Below, one piece after another: positions 8,813-17,424 of a stretch of 64,000 bases of DNA. Where the stretch lies: assembly GCF_019204045.1 (NCBI RefSeq), contig NZ_JAGSPC010000001.1, positions 1,612,001-1,676,000 on the forward strand. The letters are read 5' to 3'. Made by a program: the position numbers and the translations under genes. This DNA comes from Erythrobacter crassostreae. Lineage in GTDB: Bacteria; Pseudomonadota; Alphaproteobacteria; Sphingomonadales; Sphingomonadaceae. Each line of letters begins with the position of its first letter. Position 1 is the first letter of the stretch. Below the pieces are notes generated by a model. The model had not been told where the DNA came from. It made no database searches and was given only the letters and a program-made list of their open reading frames with translations.

Positions 8813-9377
8813 TGGGAAAGCCCGCCGATTTCAACAGAGCGCGGGTTTCATAGAGCGGCAGGCCCATCACGCTGGAATGGCTGCCTCTGATCCACTGGAT
8901 CAAGCCTTCTGCAGCACCCTGGATCGCATATCCGCCCGCTTTCCCGCGCCATTCATTGCCCGCAAGATAAGTACTAATCTCTTCGGGGCTCAATGATTTG
9001 AACCGAACGATGTTCTCACTGAGCTTGGCTTTCACCGACCCGTCGGGCGCTTTCAAGACTACGCTAGAAAGCACAGTATGCCGCCTGCCGGATAGCAGTT
9101 CGAGGCACGCTCGCGCTTCGCTCTCTTTTTCGGTCTTGGGCAATATGCGCCGTCCTGCGGCCACCACAGTATCGCCAGCCAGCACAAATCCGGGGGCGCT
9201 GATCGCCGCGGCTTTCTCCGCGCCCATGCGCAGAGCATAGTCGCGCGGGCGTTCCGCCGAGCGCGGCGTCTCATCGATATCTGCAGGCGAGATAGCGTCA
9301 GCCGTCAGACCTAGCCGCGCAAGAAGATCGCGCCTGCGCGGACTGGCCGATGCCAAAGTCAGGTGAAGGGCGCTCAT
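8805..9377 (-). CDS. maf: Maf-family nucleoside triphosphate pyrophosphatase
   Basis: 190-residue Maf protein that hydrolyses non-canonical or modified NTPs (dTTP/UTP or m7GTP type) to the monophosphate. Family marks are LASASPRRRDLLARLG at the N terminus, DETPRSAERPRDYALRMGAEKA, and the catalytic LAGDTVV segment. The infA start lies ~275 bases upstream and infA ends 16 bases before maf begins, so infA-maf-RNase-yacG is probably one operon. Confidence 0.94.
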   Translation of the reverse strand: MSALHLTLASASPRRRDLLARLGLTADAISPADIDETPRSAERPRDYALRMGAEKAAAISAPGFVLAGDTVVAAGRRILPKTEKESEARACLELLSGRRHTVLSSVVLKAPDGSVKAKLSENIVRFKSLSPEEISTYLAGNEWRGKAGGYAIQGAAEGLIQWIRGSHSSVMGLPLYETRALLKSAGFPIG

Positions 9378-9393
9378 CAGCGCACCTTACAAT

Positions 9394-9654
9394 TTATGGT
9401 GTCGGGCCGGGGCCCTGACCTGGGCCGCCGCGACCGGGCATAAAGCGATAGGTGATGCGCGCCTTCGTCAGATCGTATGGGGTCAGCTCGCAAAGCACTT
9501 CATCACCCACGAGCACGCGAATGCGGTTCTTGCGCATTTTGCCTGCGGTGTGGCCGAGCACTTCATGGCCGTTTTCGAGCTCTACCCGGAACATCGCATT
9601 GGGCAGCAGCTCAACGACGCGCCCGCGCATTTCGAGGAGTTCTTCTTTGGCCAT
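9394..9654 (-). CDS. infA: Translation initiation factor IF-1
   Basis: IF-1 binds the ribosomal A site during initiation. The product begins [19 protein letters not shown] and carries the OB-fold signature [25 protein letters not shown]. At 86 residues it exceeds the usual 72 by a Gly/Pro-rich tail ([13 protein letters not shown]). The start at 9654 follows AAGGGA at good spacing; an upstream in-frame start exists but lacks a ribosome-binding site. The leader carries a hairpin at 9687-9706. It is divergent from the TonB receptor gene. Confidence 0.96.
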   Translation of the reverse strand: MAKEELLEMRGRVVELLPNAMFRVELENGHEVLGHTAGKMRKNRIRVLVGDEVLCELTPYDLTKARITYRFMPGRGGPGQGPGPTP

Positions 9655-9686
9655 GTAATCCCTTAAAGTTGTGACGCTTACAAATT

Positions 9687-9706
9687 GCGCCGGTCGATAC
9701 TGGCGC
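9687..9706 (-). promoter_or_regulatory. Hairpin in the infA leader
   Basis: GCGCCGGT-CGAT-ACTGGCGC forms an 8-bp stem with one G-T pair, 32 bases upstream of the infA ATG and outside its ribosome-binding site. No known riboswitch is recognised. Confidence 0.35.
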
Positions 9707-9874
9707 GGCATTTAGCGATGCGATCGCCAAAAGGGAACCCTTCAACGATATTTGCCTGATTGGACCGGAACTGGATGCGATACCGTGGGTTCATATTCCA
9801 AACCGTAACAAGCGGTGCAATCCGATACAATTCAGGCGCTTGTTTAGGGCAAGTGTTTCCTCGAAGGGGTAACA

Positions 9875-12800
9875 ATGATCCTCTCTCTATCCTCTCGCGC
9901 GAAATTGCGCACCAGTGTTTGCGGCGCATCTGTGTGGATGGGCTTGGCCGCTATGCCAGCGCTCGCTCAGTCTGACAGCGCCCCTGTCGAAGCGGAAGAG
10001 CCTCGCAATGAAGCGGGTACGGGGACCGGTGAAATTGTCGTGCGTGCAGAGCGAATTCGCGGGCAATTGGACGTCGAGCAAGCTCCACTTTTAGAGCTCA
10101 ATGAAGAAGATATCGCTGCCGAAGGCGTAACATCGATTGCCGATCTTATTACGCAAATTTCCAACCAAACCGGCTCTGCGCGTGGCCGCGGAAGCGGCGG
10201 TCGTCCCATCATTCTGATCAACGGCATCCGGGTTGGTTCATTCCGCGAATTTGCCAACTATCCTCCTGAAGCACTGGAACGGGTTGAAGTCTTTCCCGAA
10301 GAAACAGCGCAGCGTTTTGGCTTTGCACCTGATCGGCGTGTTATCAATCTCATCCTCAAAGAGAATTACAGCAATGCAGAGGTCGAGTTCGAGTTCGAAG
10401 GGCCATCGCGCGGCGGATATCATCGGCGTGAGCAAGAGCTGGGTTTCCTCCAAATCGCAAATGGCGGGCGGATAAATGTAAATTTCGAAGCAAACGATAC
10501 GTCGCTGATGACCGAAAGCGAGCGCGACATTATCCAGACTCCAACGTCGGTGTCGGATGTTGCCGGTGATCCGGGGCAGGCGGGTTTCCGCAGCTTGATA
10601 TCGGATGGCCGCTCTCTCGAAGGCAATTTGAGCTGGGCGAAAGCATATATCGACAGCGGCACATCGGTCAGCGCCAATTTGAATTATGATCGCAGTGACA
10701 GCCGGTCGCTGCGCGGCTTAAACTCGGTCACTCTTACGGATGCCGCCGGGAATAGCGCTTTCCGTGTGTTTGCGGACGATACACCGCTGCAACAGATCAG
10801 CTCGACCGATACTCTGTCCAGTTCCGGTTCTCTGACCAAACGCGTCAATGCGTTCCGCCTCACCAGCACATACGATGTAAGCTACTCGGCAACGGCTCAG
10901 GAAATTGATCAGCGGTTCGACACGAGTGGCTTCGAAGCGTCGGCATTGCTGGGCGATCTAGCCATTGATGCTGCGTTGCCATCGGGCGTTACAACGCGGT
11001 TTGATACGGCGGACACGCGCAACATCGCGTTCAGCACGCTCAACACGCTGCGCGGTCCTCTTGCGAACCTTCCGGGCGGCGAATTGCTGGCGACTTTTGA
11101 TATCGGTTATTCGTGGACCAACCTGCAAACATCGGATTCCCGGTCTTTTCAGGATGTGTCTCTGACGCGCGGTGACCTTTCGACCGGCGTGAACCTGACC
11201 ATTCCGATCACCAGCCGGAGGAACGGTTTTGCAGATGCTCTGGGCAGCTTCACGTTGAACGCGCAAGTTGGCCTCGATAACCTCTCAGATTTCGGAACGT
11301 TGGGCGATTACACGCTAGGCCTGACTTGGGCTCCTACAGACAAGCTCAACCTGTCTGCTACCTATATCCAGCGCGAGGTTGCACCATCGCTTTCCGCGCT
11401 GGGCAATCCCGAGATTAGCTTCGTCAACACGCCGGTGTTTGATTTCACCAATGGCGAAACGGTGCTGGCAACGGTGATAACCGGCGGCAATCCTGATTTG
11501 TTGGCAGAGACCCAGCGAGACTGGAAATTCGCGGCGAACTGGGAATTGCCGTTCGTGGACAACACGCGTTTTACGGTCGAGTATATCCGCAATCGCTCCG
11601 ATGATGTGACACGGGGTTTCCCGAATATCTCGCCGGAGATCGAGGCGGCATTCCCGAACCGTGTTACGCGCGATACTGCGGGCCAACTGCTTGCGGTTGA
11701 TACGCGATCTGTGACGTTCTCCGAAACCCGCGCTGACCGTATCCAGTTTGGCCTGTTTACCCGCGGCAGCATCGGCGCAGGGCAGCGCGGTGGCAGACCT
11801 GGCGGGGGTCGTCCCGGTGGCGGTAGACCGCAAGGCGCGGCGTCCGGAGGAGGCGAAGGCGGCAGTTCCGGTACGCAGCAGCCTGCTACACGGCCAGAAG
11901 GACAGGGCCGACCCCAAGGTGGGCCTCCAGGTGGCCGCCAAGGTGGTCCGCCAAGTGCAGAGCAGCGCGCGGCGTTTATGGAATTCCGTACGCGCATCTG
12001 CGCCGATGATGGTCTCGACGTGCTGACACGCTTGGTCGAGGCAGTCGAGAACGGCGAAGACCTCTCCACAATCGTTCCGGGCTTTGATGCGCAGCGTTTT
12101 GAACGCCTGCTGTCGCGCGTCCGTGATGAAAACGGCGATGTTGATCCGGAGCGACTCGCAGCTGTGCGCGAGCGGATCTGCAGCTTTGACCCTACCGAAA
12201 TGGGCGGGCGCGGTCGCCGTGGAGGACCTCCCGCAGATGGACAAAACGACGCACCTGACGGCGAGCGGCCTCAAGGTTTCGCAGCCTTCCGCGCGATCGC
12301 CTGCGGTGAAGATGGTGCCGCCCGCATCCGCGCTTTGATTACCCGTATCGAAGCGGGCGAAGACGTTTCTGGCGAACTTCCCGGCTTCGATCCCAATATG
12401 GCCGGTATGATGCTGGGCCGCCTGCGTGATGAGAACGGCAATATCACGGACGAGCGGATCGCCGGTCTGCGCGAGCGTTTCTGTTCGAATGAGCAAACCG
12501 CGAGTGGCGGGCAGGGCGGACAAGGTGACGGGCAAGCGCGAGGCGGTGGCGGGTCTCCAGCAGGTTTCAATCCATTGGCACGCGGTTCGCGGCCAGGTTT
12601 CCGCTACTTCCTCTCGCTCAACCACACGATCGAGCTCGAAAACGAGATCATCATTGCGCCCGGCCTCGCGCCGCTAAACCAGCTTGATGGCGATGCCACG
12701 AGCGCGTTTGGCTTGCCTAGGCAGAGCACCCGTTTGGAAGGCGGCATTTTCGGAGCGGGTGTCGGAATGCGCGTTTCGGGCCGCTACACCGGCGAGACGC

Positions 12801-13072
12801 GCCTCAACGGTTCAGGCGTTGCGGGCAGCAGCGATATCTTCTTTGAAGACTTGCTACGCTTCGATCTGCGCGTGTTCTCGAATGTCGGGGAGCTTGTCGG
12901 CAAGAATGAAGGCGTGCTCAAGAATCTGCGGATCAGCCTTCGCGCGGACAACATTTTTGATGCGCGCCAGCAAATTACGGATGAGAACGGCGATACGCCG
13001 ATCAATTACCAGCCATTCCTGATCGACCCGACAGGACGTTTCATCGGGATCGATATCAGGAAGTTGTTTTAA
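9875..13072 (+). CDS. TonB-dependent outer-membrane receptor with duplicated insert
   Basis: 1065-residue outer-membrane transporter. A signal peptide ends at PALAQ (about residue 32), a plug domain occupies ~60-165 (SIADLITQISNQTG, PIILINGIRVGS, VINLILKENY), and a beta-barrel follows, ending in a terminal Phe (DIRKLF). The barrel is interrupted at ~630-890 by Gly/Arg/Pro-rich linkers (GGRPGGGRPGGGRP) that flank two 72-residue repeats. GAAGGGG lies upstream of the ATG. The substrate cannot be told from sequence, since no neighbouring transport or catabolic gene points to one. Confidence 0.92.
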   Translation: MILSLSSRAKLRTSVCGASVWMGLAAMPALAQSDSAPVEAEEPRNEAGTGTGEIVVRAERIRGQLDVEQAPLLELNEEDIAAEGVTSIADLITQISNQTGSARGRGSGGRPIILINGIRVGSFREFANYPPEALERVEVFPEETAQRFGFAPDRRVINLILKENYSNAEVEFEFEGPSRGGYHRREQELGFLQIANGGRINVNFEANDTSLMTESERDIIQTPTSVSDVAGDPGQAGFRSLISDGRSLEGNLSWAKAYIDSGTSVSANLNYDRSDSRSLRGLNSVTLTDAAGNSAFRVFADDTPLQQISSTDTLSSSGSLTKRVNAFRLTSTYDVSYSATAQEIDQRFDTSGFEASALLGDLAIDAALPSGVTTRFDTADTRNIAFSTLNTLRGPLANLPGGELLATFDIGYSWTNLQTSDSRSFQDVSLTRGDLSTGVNLTIPITSRRNGFADALGSFTLNAQVGLDNLSDFGTLGDYTLGLTWAPTDKLNLSATYIQREVAPSLSALGNPEISFVNTPVFDFTNGETVLATVITGGNPDLLAETQRDWKFAANWELPFVDNTRFTVEYIRNRSDDVTRGFPNISPEIEAAFPNRVTRDTAGQLLAVDTRSVTFSETRADRIQFGLFTRGSIGAGQRGGRPGGGRPGGGRPQGAASGGGEGGSSGTQQPATRPEGQGRPQGGPPGGRQGGPPSAEQRAAFMEFRTRICADDGLDVLTRLVEAVENGEDLSTIVPGFDAQRFERLLSRVRDENGDVDPERLAAVRERICSFDPTEMGGRGRRGGPPADGQNDAPDGERPQGFAAFRAIACGEDGAARIRALITRIEAGEDVSGELPGFDPNMAGMMLGRLRDENGNITDERIAGLRERFCSNEQTASGGQGGQGDGQARGGGGSPAGFNPLARGSRPGFRYFLSLNHTIELENEIIIAPGLAPLNQLDGDATSAFGLPRQSTRLEGGIFGAGVGMRVSGRYTGETRLNGSGVAGSSDIFFEDLLRFDLRVFSNVGELVGKNEGVLKNLRISLRADNIFDARQQITDENGDTPINYQPFLIDPTGRFIGIDIRKLF
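11975..12493 (+). repeat. Two 72-residue protein repeats inside the TonB receptor
   Basis: Residues 701-772 and 802-873 align without gaps, with 31 of 72 identities by my count. Shared anchors are F-x2-FR-x3-C at the start, GED and PGFD in the middle, RDENG, and A-x2-RER-x-CS at the end. Each repeat has two conserved Cys (positions 9 and 69). Charged, alternating composition suggests helices. Confidence 0.85.
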
Positions 13073-13087
13073 ATCTAGCACTGTGGC

Positions 13088-13108
13088 GGCGAGGCCTCGG
13101 CCTGCGCC
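13088..13108. terminator. Stem-loop between convergent genes
   Basis: GGCGAGGCC-TC-GGCCTgCGCC forms a 9-bp stem with one bulged G between the TonB receptor stop and the hydrolase stop. It has no T-run. Confidence 0.35.
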
Positions 13109-13128
13109 CCACGTGCGAGGTCCGATGA

Positions 13129-13947
13129 CTATTTCAAGCTAGTCTTCGGAAACATGATGCGCTGATGCGGCTTGGGAAGGAACGGCGACCATTCGCCTTC
13201 TTTTTGAGCCAGCCTGTCAGCCAATGCGACCATGACGCTGGGGTTTACGCCAAGGCCGCAATGGCTCGCATAAACCTCGATGTTCTCGAACGGCTGGGTT
13301 TCGTGCCCCTTATGCGGATGCTGAACGCTGCCGCGCCAGTGAACGACGCCGTCCGTCTTAGTCCAGATCGATGTGGTCGGCACAGGCGGCGCAATGTCTA
13401 GACCTTCAAACTGGCCGCCGCGCAGTTTTTCAGGCTCTTCGCCGTTGAAGAGCTTGAACAGGCGCGCCGCGTTGGTGTGGTTCCTATCATCCGAGATCGG
13501 GCTGCCGAGGCTAATGACCTGACGGACTTTCTCCGGATGCAATTTCGCGAGTTCCCGCGCGAGCACACCGCCAAGGCTCCAGCCAACAAGCGAGACTTTG
13601 CGTCCGCTTGCTTTGTGCTGACGGGTCAACTGGTGTTCCAGTTTAGAGAGCAATTCTTCATTGACGCGAACATTGCGCCCGGCTTCCCAGCCATGCGCAT
13701 CATAATTCAACCGTTTCAGCAGGCGCCGCATCGGCACAGTCGAGCTGTTCGTTGCCATGAAACCGGGCAATGTCAGCACCGAATGTCCATCGCCTTTGGC
13801 AAGGTTCATCAGAAACGGGCTGGTCGCGTAGAACGCGCCAAGTTCGAAGAAGGCGCGGCCTTCGGCGAGGGTCCAGAACCGGTTAGGCGGAACTGCTGCT
13901 GGCAATTCTACTCCGCCGGCGTGCGCGCTGGGTGCCATGCTTGCCAT
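13129..13947 (-). CDS. Alpha/beta hydrolase (lipase/esterase-like)
   Basis: 272-residue alpha/beta hydrolase. The nucleophile elbow is GWSLGG with Ser124, and LTLPGF near residue 60 fits the oxyanion strand. A late His in ASHCGLG is the likely catalytic histidine. There is no obvious signal peptide. Its ATG overlaps the stop of the WS/DGAT gene (TAATG), so it is made together with an acyltransferase of neutral-lipid synthesis. An ester or lipid substrate is therefore plausible but unproven. Confidence 0.85.
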   Translation of the reverse strand: MASMAPSAHAGGVELPAAVPPNRFWTLAEGRAFFELGAFYATSPFLMNLAKGDGHSVLTLPGFMATNSSTVPMRRLLKRLNYDAHGWEAGRNVRVNEELLSKLEHQLTRQHKASGRKVSLVGWSLGGVLARELAKLHPEKVRQVISLGSPISDDRNHTNAARLFKLFNGEEPEKLRGGQFEGLDIAPPVPTTSIWTKTDGVVHWRGSVQHPHKGHETQPFENIEVYASHCGLGVNPSVMVALADRLAQKEGEWSPFLPKPHQRIMFPKTSLK

Positions 13948-15560
13948 TATTTCGTCTCCTTCGACTTGCGACCGATTGTAGTTGTTGGTTTGCGTTTTGC
14001 AGGCTTTTTGCGCGCCGTGCTTGTCTTTGCTGGCGCCGCCTTTTTCGCTGGTATTGTCTTTGTAGCAGGGGCTTTCCTAGCCGGCGCTTTACGGGCCGCA
14101 GGCTTAGCTGCAGCGGGCTTTGACGCAGTCTTCGCATCCACCGCTTTTGCCGCAGCCAGCAGCTCTTCAAAGCTTTCCTGCAGGCATTCCGAATAGAATT
14201 CTGGGTCCGGCATGATGTCGCGGCACGCCGTGAAGCTGATATAGGCTTCATCGACATAGCTTTGCACGACATGCGCGAGGCCCAGACCATCTGTTAGACA
14301 GATCAGCGACAGAGCCATGCTCTCCATCCGCGCGCCTGAAGAATAAATGTGAACGGGCGGGCCGGGCACGTTCGTCACAACAGTGTTGAATGGCATAGCA
14401 AGCTTGTGTGCGATGCTCACGCGGCTGAACAATTGCGCGCCCAAGGCCATATAGAGCAGCGGATTGATCTTGCTGACCTCTGTCATAGTGCGAGCACCCA
14501 GCGCGTTTGTCATCGCTTTGGAATTGCTAGTCTGGCCAAAGACGTATTCGAGCCGCTCTTTCGGATCGGAAAGATGCGTGCCGAGCGGCGCTACCATCGC
14601 TGCGACCTGATTGCCCATATCGCCTTTCTCGTCCTTATCCCGGACAGAAATCGGCGCCATGGCTGTCATGGTCGTTTTCGGCAGGTCGCCCTTGGCTGTC
14701 AGATATTTGTTCAACGCGCCGCCGATGATTGCAATCGCAACATCGTTCACTTTCGCTTCCGGAAGAAGCGCGCGGATCGCTTTGACATCGGCCAGCGGGA
14801 AACTGGCCCCCTCGACAACACGGTGCGCCGAAATTGACCGGTTAAAGCGGGTGCGCGGCGGCACCATGTCCGTGCTCAATTTGAACTCGCGCGTGACCAG
14901 CCCTTTGATCGCGCTGGCGACACCGGGCACGGCCTGCGCCGCAACCTGCGCCTGTTTAAACGGGTTCAGGATTGCGTTGACGTAGGATTTGCCGAGCAAT
15001 TCGACCGGACCCGGCACTTTTTCCGGCTTCCACTCATCGGGAGTGTTCGGCGCAGCGGTGCTGGGCGTGACGGTGTGGAGCGCCTCCATCAGGTCGATCC
15101 CGCTCATCCCGTCAATCGCGGCATGATGAACCTTCGTTACAAACGCAAAACATCCCGGCGGATAGTCGCGCACATTGTCGAGCCCCTCGATCACGGTGAA
15201 TTCCCACGGAGGACGGTTCAGATCGAGCGGGCGGGCGTGGATACGCGCGGCTTGAATGCAGAGCTGACGCCAATCGCCCGGTTTCGGCAGCGCGACGTGG
15301 CGGACATGATATTCAAGGTCGAAGTCAGGATCCTCGATCCAGTATGGATAATCGAGGTCAAACGGCACGCGCACGAGGCGTTGGCGCATGGTTTTTGAAA
15401 GCTGCATCCGGCTTTCGATAAAGCCGAGAATATCCTTGAACCGCACAAAGCCGCCAGGGGCGGTCTCCGGATTGTAAATCAGGACGCTGCCGATATGCAT
15501 CGGCGAATTTGGCGATTCCATCGCGACAAACGATGAATCCATGCCTTGCAATTGGCGCAA
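13947..15560 (-). CDS. WS/DGAT-type O-acyltransferase with lysine-rich tail
   Basis: Wax ester synthase/acyl-CoA:diacylglycerol acyltransferase family, which moves an acyl group from acyl-CoA to an alcohol or diacylglycerol. The active-site motif HHAAIDG is at residues 145-151, and the N terminus MDSSFVAMESPNSPMHIG is typical. The last ~65 residues are a Lys/Ala/Pro-rich tail (KPAARKAPARKAPATK) beyond the enzyme fold. I choose TTG at 15560 because AGGAG lies 6 bases upstream; TTG 15584 and ATG 15542 are alternatives. It overlaps the downstream hydrolase. Confidence 0.9.
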   Translation of the reverse strand: MRQLQGMDSSFVAMESPNSPMHIGSVLIYNPETAPGGFVRFKDILGFIESRMQLSKTMRQRLVRVPFDLDYPYWIEDPDFDLEYHVRHVALPKPGDWRQLCIQAARIHARPLDLNRPPWEFTVIEGLDNVRDYPPGCFAFVTKVHHAAIDGMSGIDLMEALHTVTPSTAAPNTPDEWKPEKVPGPVELLGKSYVNAILNPFKQAQVAAQAVPGVASAIKGLVTREFKLSTDMVPPRTRFNRSISAHRVVEGASFPLADVKAIRALLPEAKVNDVAIAIIGGALNKYLTAKGDLPKTTMTAMAPISVRDKDEKGDMGNQVAAMVAPLGTHLSDPKERLEYVFGQTSNSKAMTNALGARTMTEVSKINPLLYMALGAQLFSRVSIAHKLAMPFNTVVTNVPGPPVHIYSSGARMESMALSLICLTDGLGLAHVVQSYVDEAYISFTACRDIMPDPEFYSECLQESFEELLAAAKAVDAKTASKPAAAKPAARKAPARKAPATKTIPAKKAAPAKTSTARKKPAKRKPTTTIGRKSKETK

Positions 15561-15678
15561 GGGTTTCTCCTGCAATCGAGCCAAGAACTGACCCGTTTCG
15601 GCCCGTTTTCAGGCTCTGTTACCGATGGGTAGGTGTGTTTCAGTCCCGTGACAACCTCACGCGCACGGAAGTGTTGCC

Positions 15679-15700
15679 GTTTCAACAGCTGCATTGAAAC
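15679..15700. promoter_or_regulatory. 22-bp dyad, candidate operator
   Basis: GTTTCAA-N8-TTGAAAC is a perfect 7-bp inverted repeat around a CAGCTG centre, ~120 bases upstream of the WS/DGAT start and 20 bases past the DoxX stop. It has no T-run, so an operator is more likely than a terminator. Confidence 0.4.
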
Positions 15701-15720
15701 TTTCGTGCGTGCGCTTTCGG

Positions 15721-16140
15721 TTATCCGGTCACAGCCTTGTCGCTACGCCACCATCCTGCAGCGGAAAGGCTTCGCGCTGGAGAGAGGCCTGCAAGAACCA
15801 GCAGCCCGGCTAGAATGCCAAGGTTCTTGATGAAGTTTTGCGTTTCGCGCTCGACCATATTCTCGGCCACGCCCCAAAAGCCATGCAACATCACGTTGAC
15901 CAGCACGATATAGACCACGCAGCCATAGGCAACGAGCTTCACATGGCGGCCCGTAATGAGCAGCAGCCCGCCGATAATATTCGCCGCTGCGGCAATCCAC
16001 ATCAGCGGCTGTGCAAAGGCGATATTGTGGCTTTCCATGTAAGCAATCGTTTGCGCTGGCGCGGTGACTTTCATCAGACCGGGCAGAAGAAAATACAGCC
16101 CCAACAGAATGCGTCCAACTGTTATGCTTGCCTGCGACAT
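15721..16140 (-). CDS. DoxX family membrane protein
   Basis: 139-residue integral membrane protein with four predicted transmembrane segments (GRILLGLYFLLPGLMKV; LMWIAAAANIIGGLLLI; LVAYGCVVYIVLVNVML; LGILAGLLVLAGL). The N-terminal R-x-LLG-x-YFLLPGLMK pattern fits the DoxX/DoxD family, whose members link to quinone or thiosulfate oxidation in some organisms, but the role here is unknown. It has its own ATG and lies 30 bases downstream of the flavoprotein gene, so the two may be co-transcribed. Confidence 0.85.
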   Translation of the reverse strand: MSQASITVGRILLGLYFLLPGLMKVTAPAQTIAYMESHNIAFAQPLMWIAAAANIIGGLLLITGRHVKLVAYGCVVYIVLVNVMLHGFWGVAENMVERETQNFIKNLGILAGLLVLAGLSPARSLSAAGWWRSDKAVTG

Positions 16141-16170
16141 GTGATCCCCTTTTGTATTTTCCGGCCCGTT

Positions 16171-17358
16171 CTATGCCAGCGCTTCACCGCAGGCAACGCC
16201 GCTCGCCCATGCCCATTGGAAATTGTACCCGCCAAGCCAACCGGTGACATCAACCGCTTCACCGATCGCATAGAGACCGGGTACTTTCTTGGCTTCCATC
16301 GTTTGAGACGACAGTTCGGCAGTCGAAATGCCGCCAATCGTAACTTCGGCCTTGGCAAAGCCTTCTGTTCCATTCGGCGAAAACCGCCAATCGGCGAGCT
16401 GCGCGCCCGCACTTCGCAGGTCTTTGTCAGGCACATTGCTGAACTCGGTTTCAAGACCGATCCGGTCTGCCAATGCATCCGCGAGCCGATCGGGCAGGTG
16501 GTGCCGCAGCACCGTGCGCAAATTGGCGCGCGGGTAATCTTTCTTGAGGCCGATCAGCCATTCCGCGTCGGCTTCTGGCAGGAATTTGATCCCGATCTCT
16601 TCCCCGCTGCGCCAATAGGATGATATTTGCAGGATCGCCGGGCCTGATAGGCCGCGATGAGTGAACAAAGCAGCCTCGGCGAACTCTGCTTTCTTTTTAC
16701 CAGCGCCAGCGCGCGCGGTGACGGGCGCGGATACGCCTGAAAGCTCGCGGAACAGGACATCATCGCCGCCAAGGGTAAGCGGGACGAGCGCAGGGCGCGG
16801 CTCAACAACTTTCAATCCAAACTGTCGCGCCAAATCATACGCAAATCCGGTCGCGCCCATTTTCGGGATCGAAGGCCCGCCCGTCGCGATCACCAGCTTT
16901 GGCGAGCTGTACATCTGCTCGCTTGCCATCACCGCAAACTGACCACCTTTGTGTTCGACGGCGGTCACTTCAGCGTCGCAGATAACATCGACATTCTCTT
17001 CAGGGCATTCATCGAGCAGCATTTGCACGATCTGCATTGCGGACCCGTCGCAAAACAATTGGCCCAATGTCTTTTCGTGAAAGGCGATCTCGTGCCGCTT
17101 CACAAGGTCGATAAAGTCCCGCGCGGTGTAACGGGCGAGGGCGGATTTGGCGAAATGCGGATTGTCCGAGAGGAAGTTCCCCGCTCCGGCATTCACATTG
17201 GTGAAATTGCAGCGCCCGCCGCCCGAAATCAGGATTTTCTTGCCCGGCTTCTCCGCCTTTTCCAGCACGGCCACGCGCAGGCCTTTTTGCCCAGCTCGCG
17301 CCGCGCACATCAGGCCCGCGGCGCCCGCGCCCAGAATTATTACATCGTATTTTTCCAT
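16171..17358 (-). CDS. BaiN/HI0933-family NAD(P)/FAD-dependent oxidoreductase
   Basis: 395-residue flavoprotein. The N-terminal dinucleotide fold is VIILGAGAAGLMCAARAGQKG, followed by the family hallmark GKKILISGGGRCNFTN. The FAD-binding C-terminal part includes AIGEAVDVTGWLGGYNFQWAWASG. Members are soluble, and most have no assigned substrate. It is divergent from uvrC, with 66 bases between the starts. Confidence 0.92.
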   Translation of the reverse strand: MEKYDVIILGAGAAGLMCAARAGQKGLRVAVLEKAEKPGKKILISGGGRCNFTNVNAGAGNFLSDNPHFAKSALARYTARDFIDLVKRHEIAFHEKTLGQLFCDGSAMQIVQMLLDECPEENVDVICDAEVTAVEHKGGQFAVMASEQMYSSPKLVIATGGPSIPKMGATGFAYDLARQFGLKVVEPRPALVPLTLGGDDVLFRELSGVSAPVTARAGAGKKKAEFAEAALFTHRGLSGPAILQISSYWRSGEEIGIKFLPEADAEWLIGLKKDYPRANLRTVLRHHLPDRLADALADRIGLETEFSNVPDKDLRSAGAQLADWRFSPNGTEGFAKAEVTIGGISTAELSSQTMEAKKVPGLYAIGEAVDVTGWLGGYNFQWAWASGVACGEALA

Positions 17359-17424
17359 ATAGGCTGGCGATAGGCGCAGTCTGCCTCATTGCCAACGGGC
17401 GGGTTCAGACCCTATTTGAATGCC

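Noticed and set aside
11315-12625. 436-codon minus-strand frame opposite the TonB receptor insert
   Set aside because: It mirrors the Gly/Arg/Pro-rich repeats and has no recognisable domain or ribosome-binding site.
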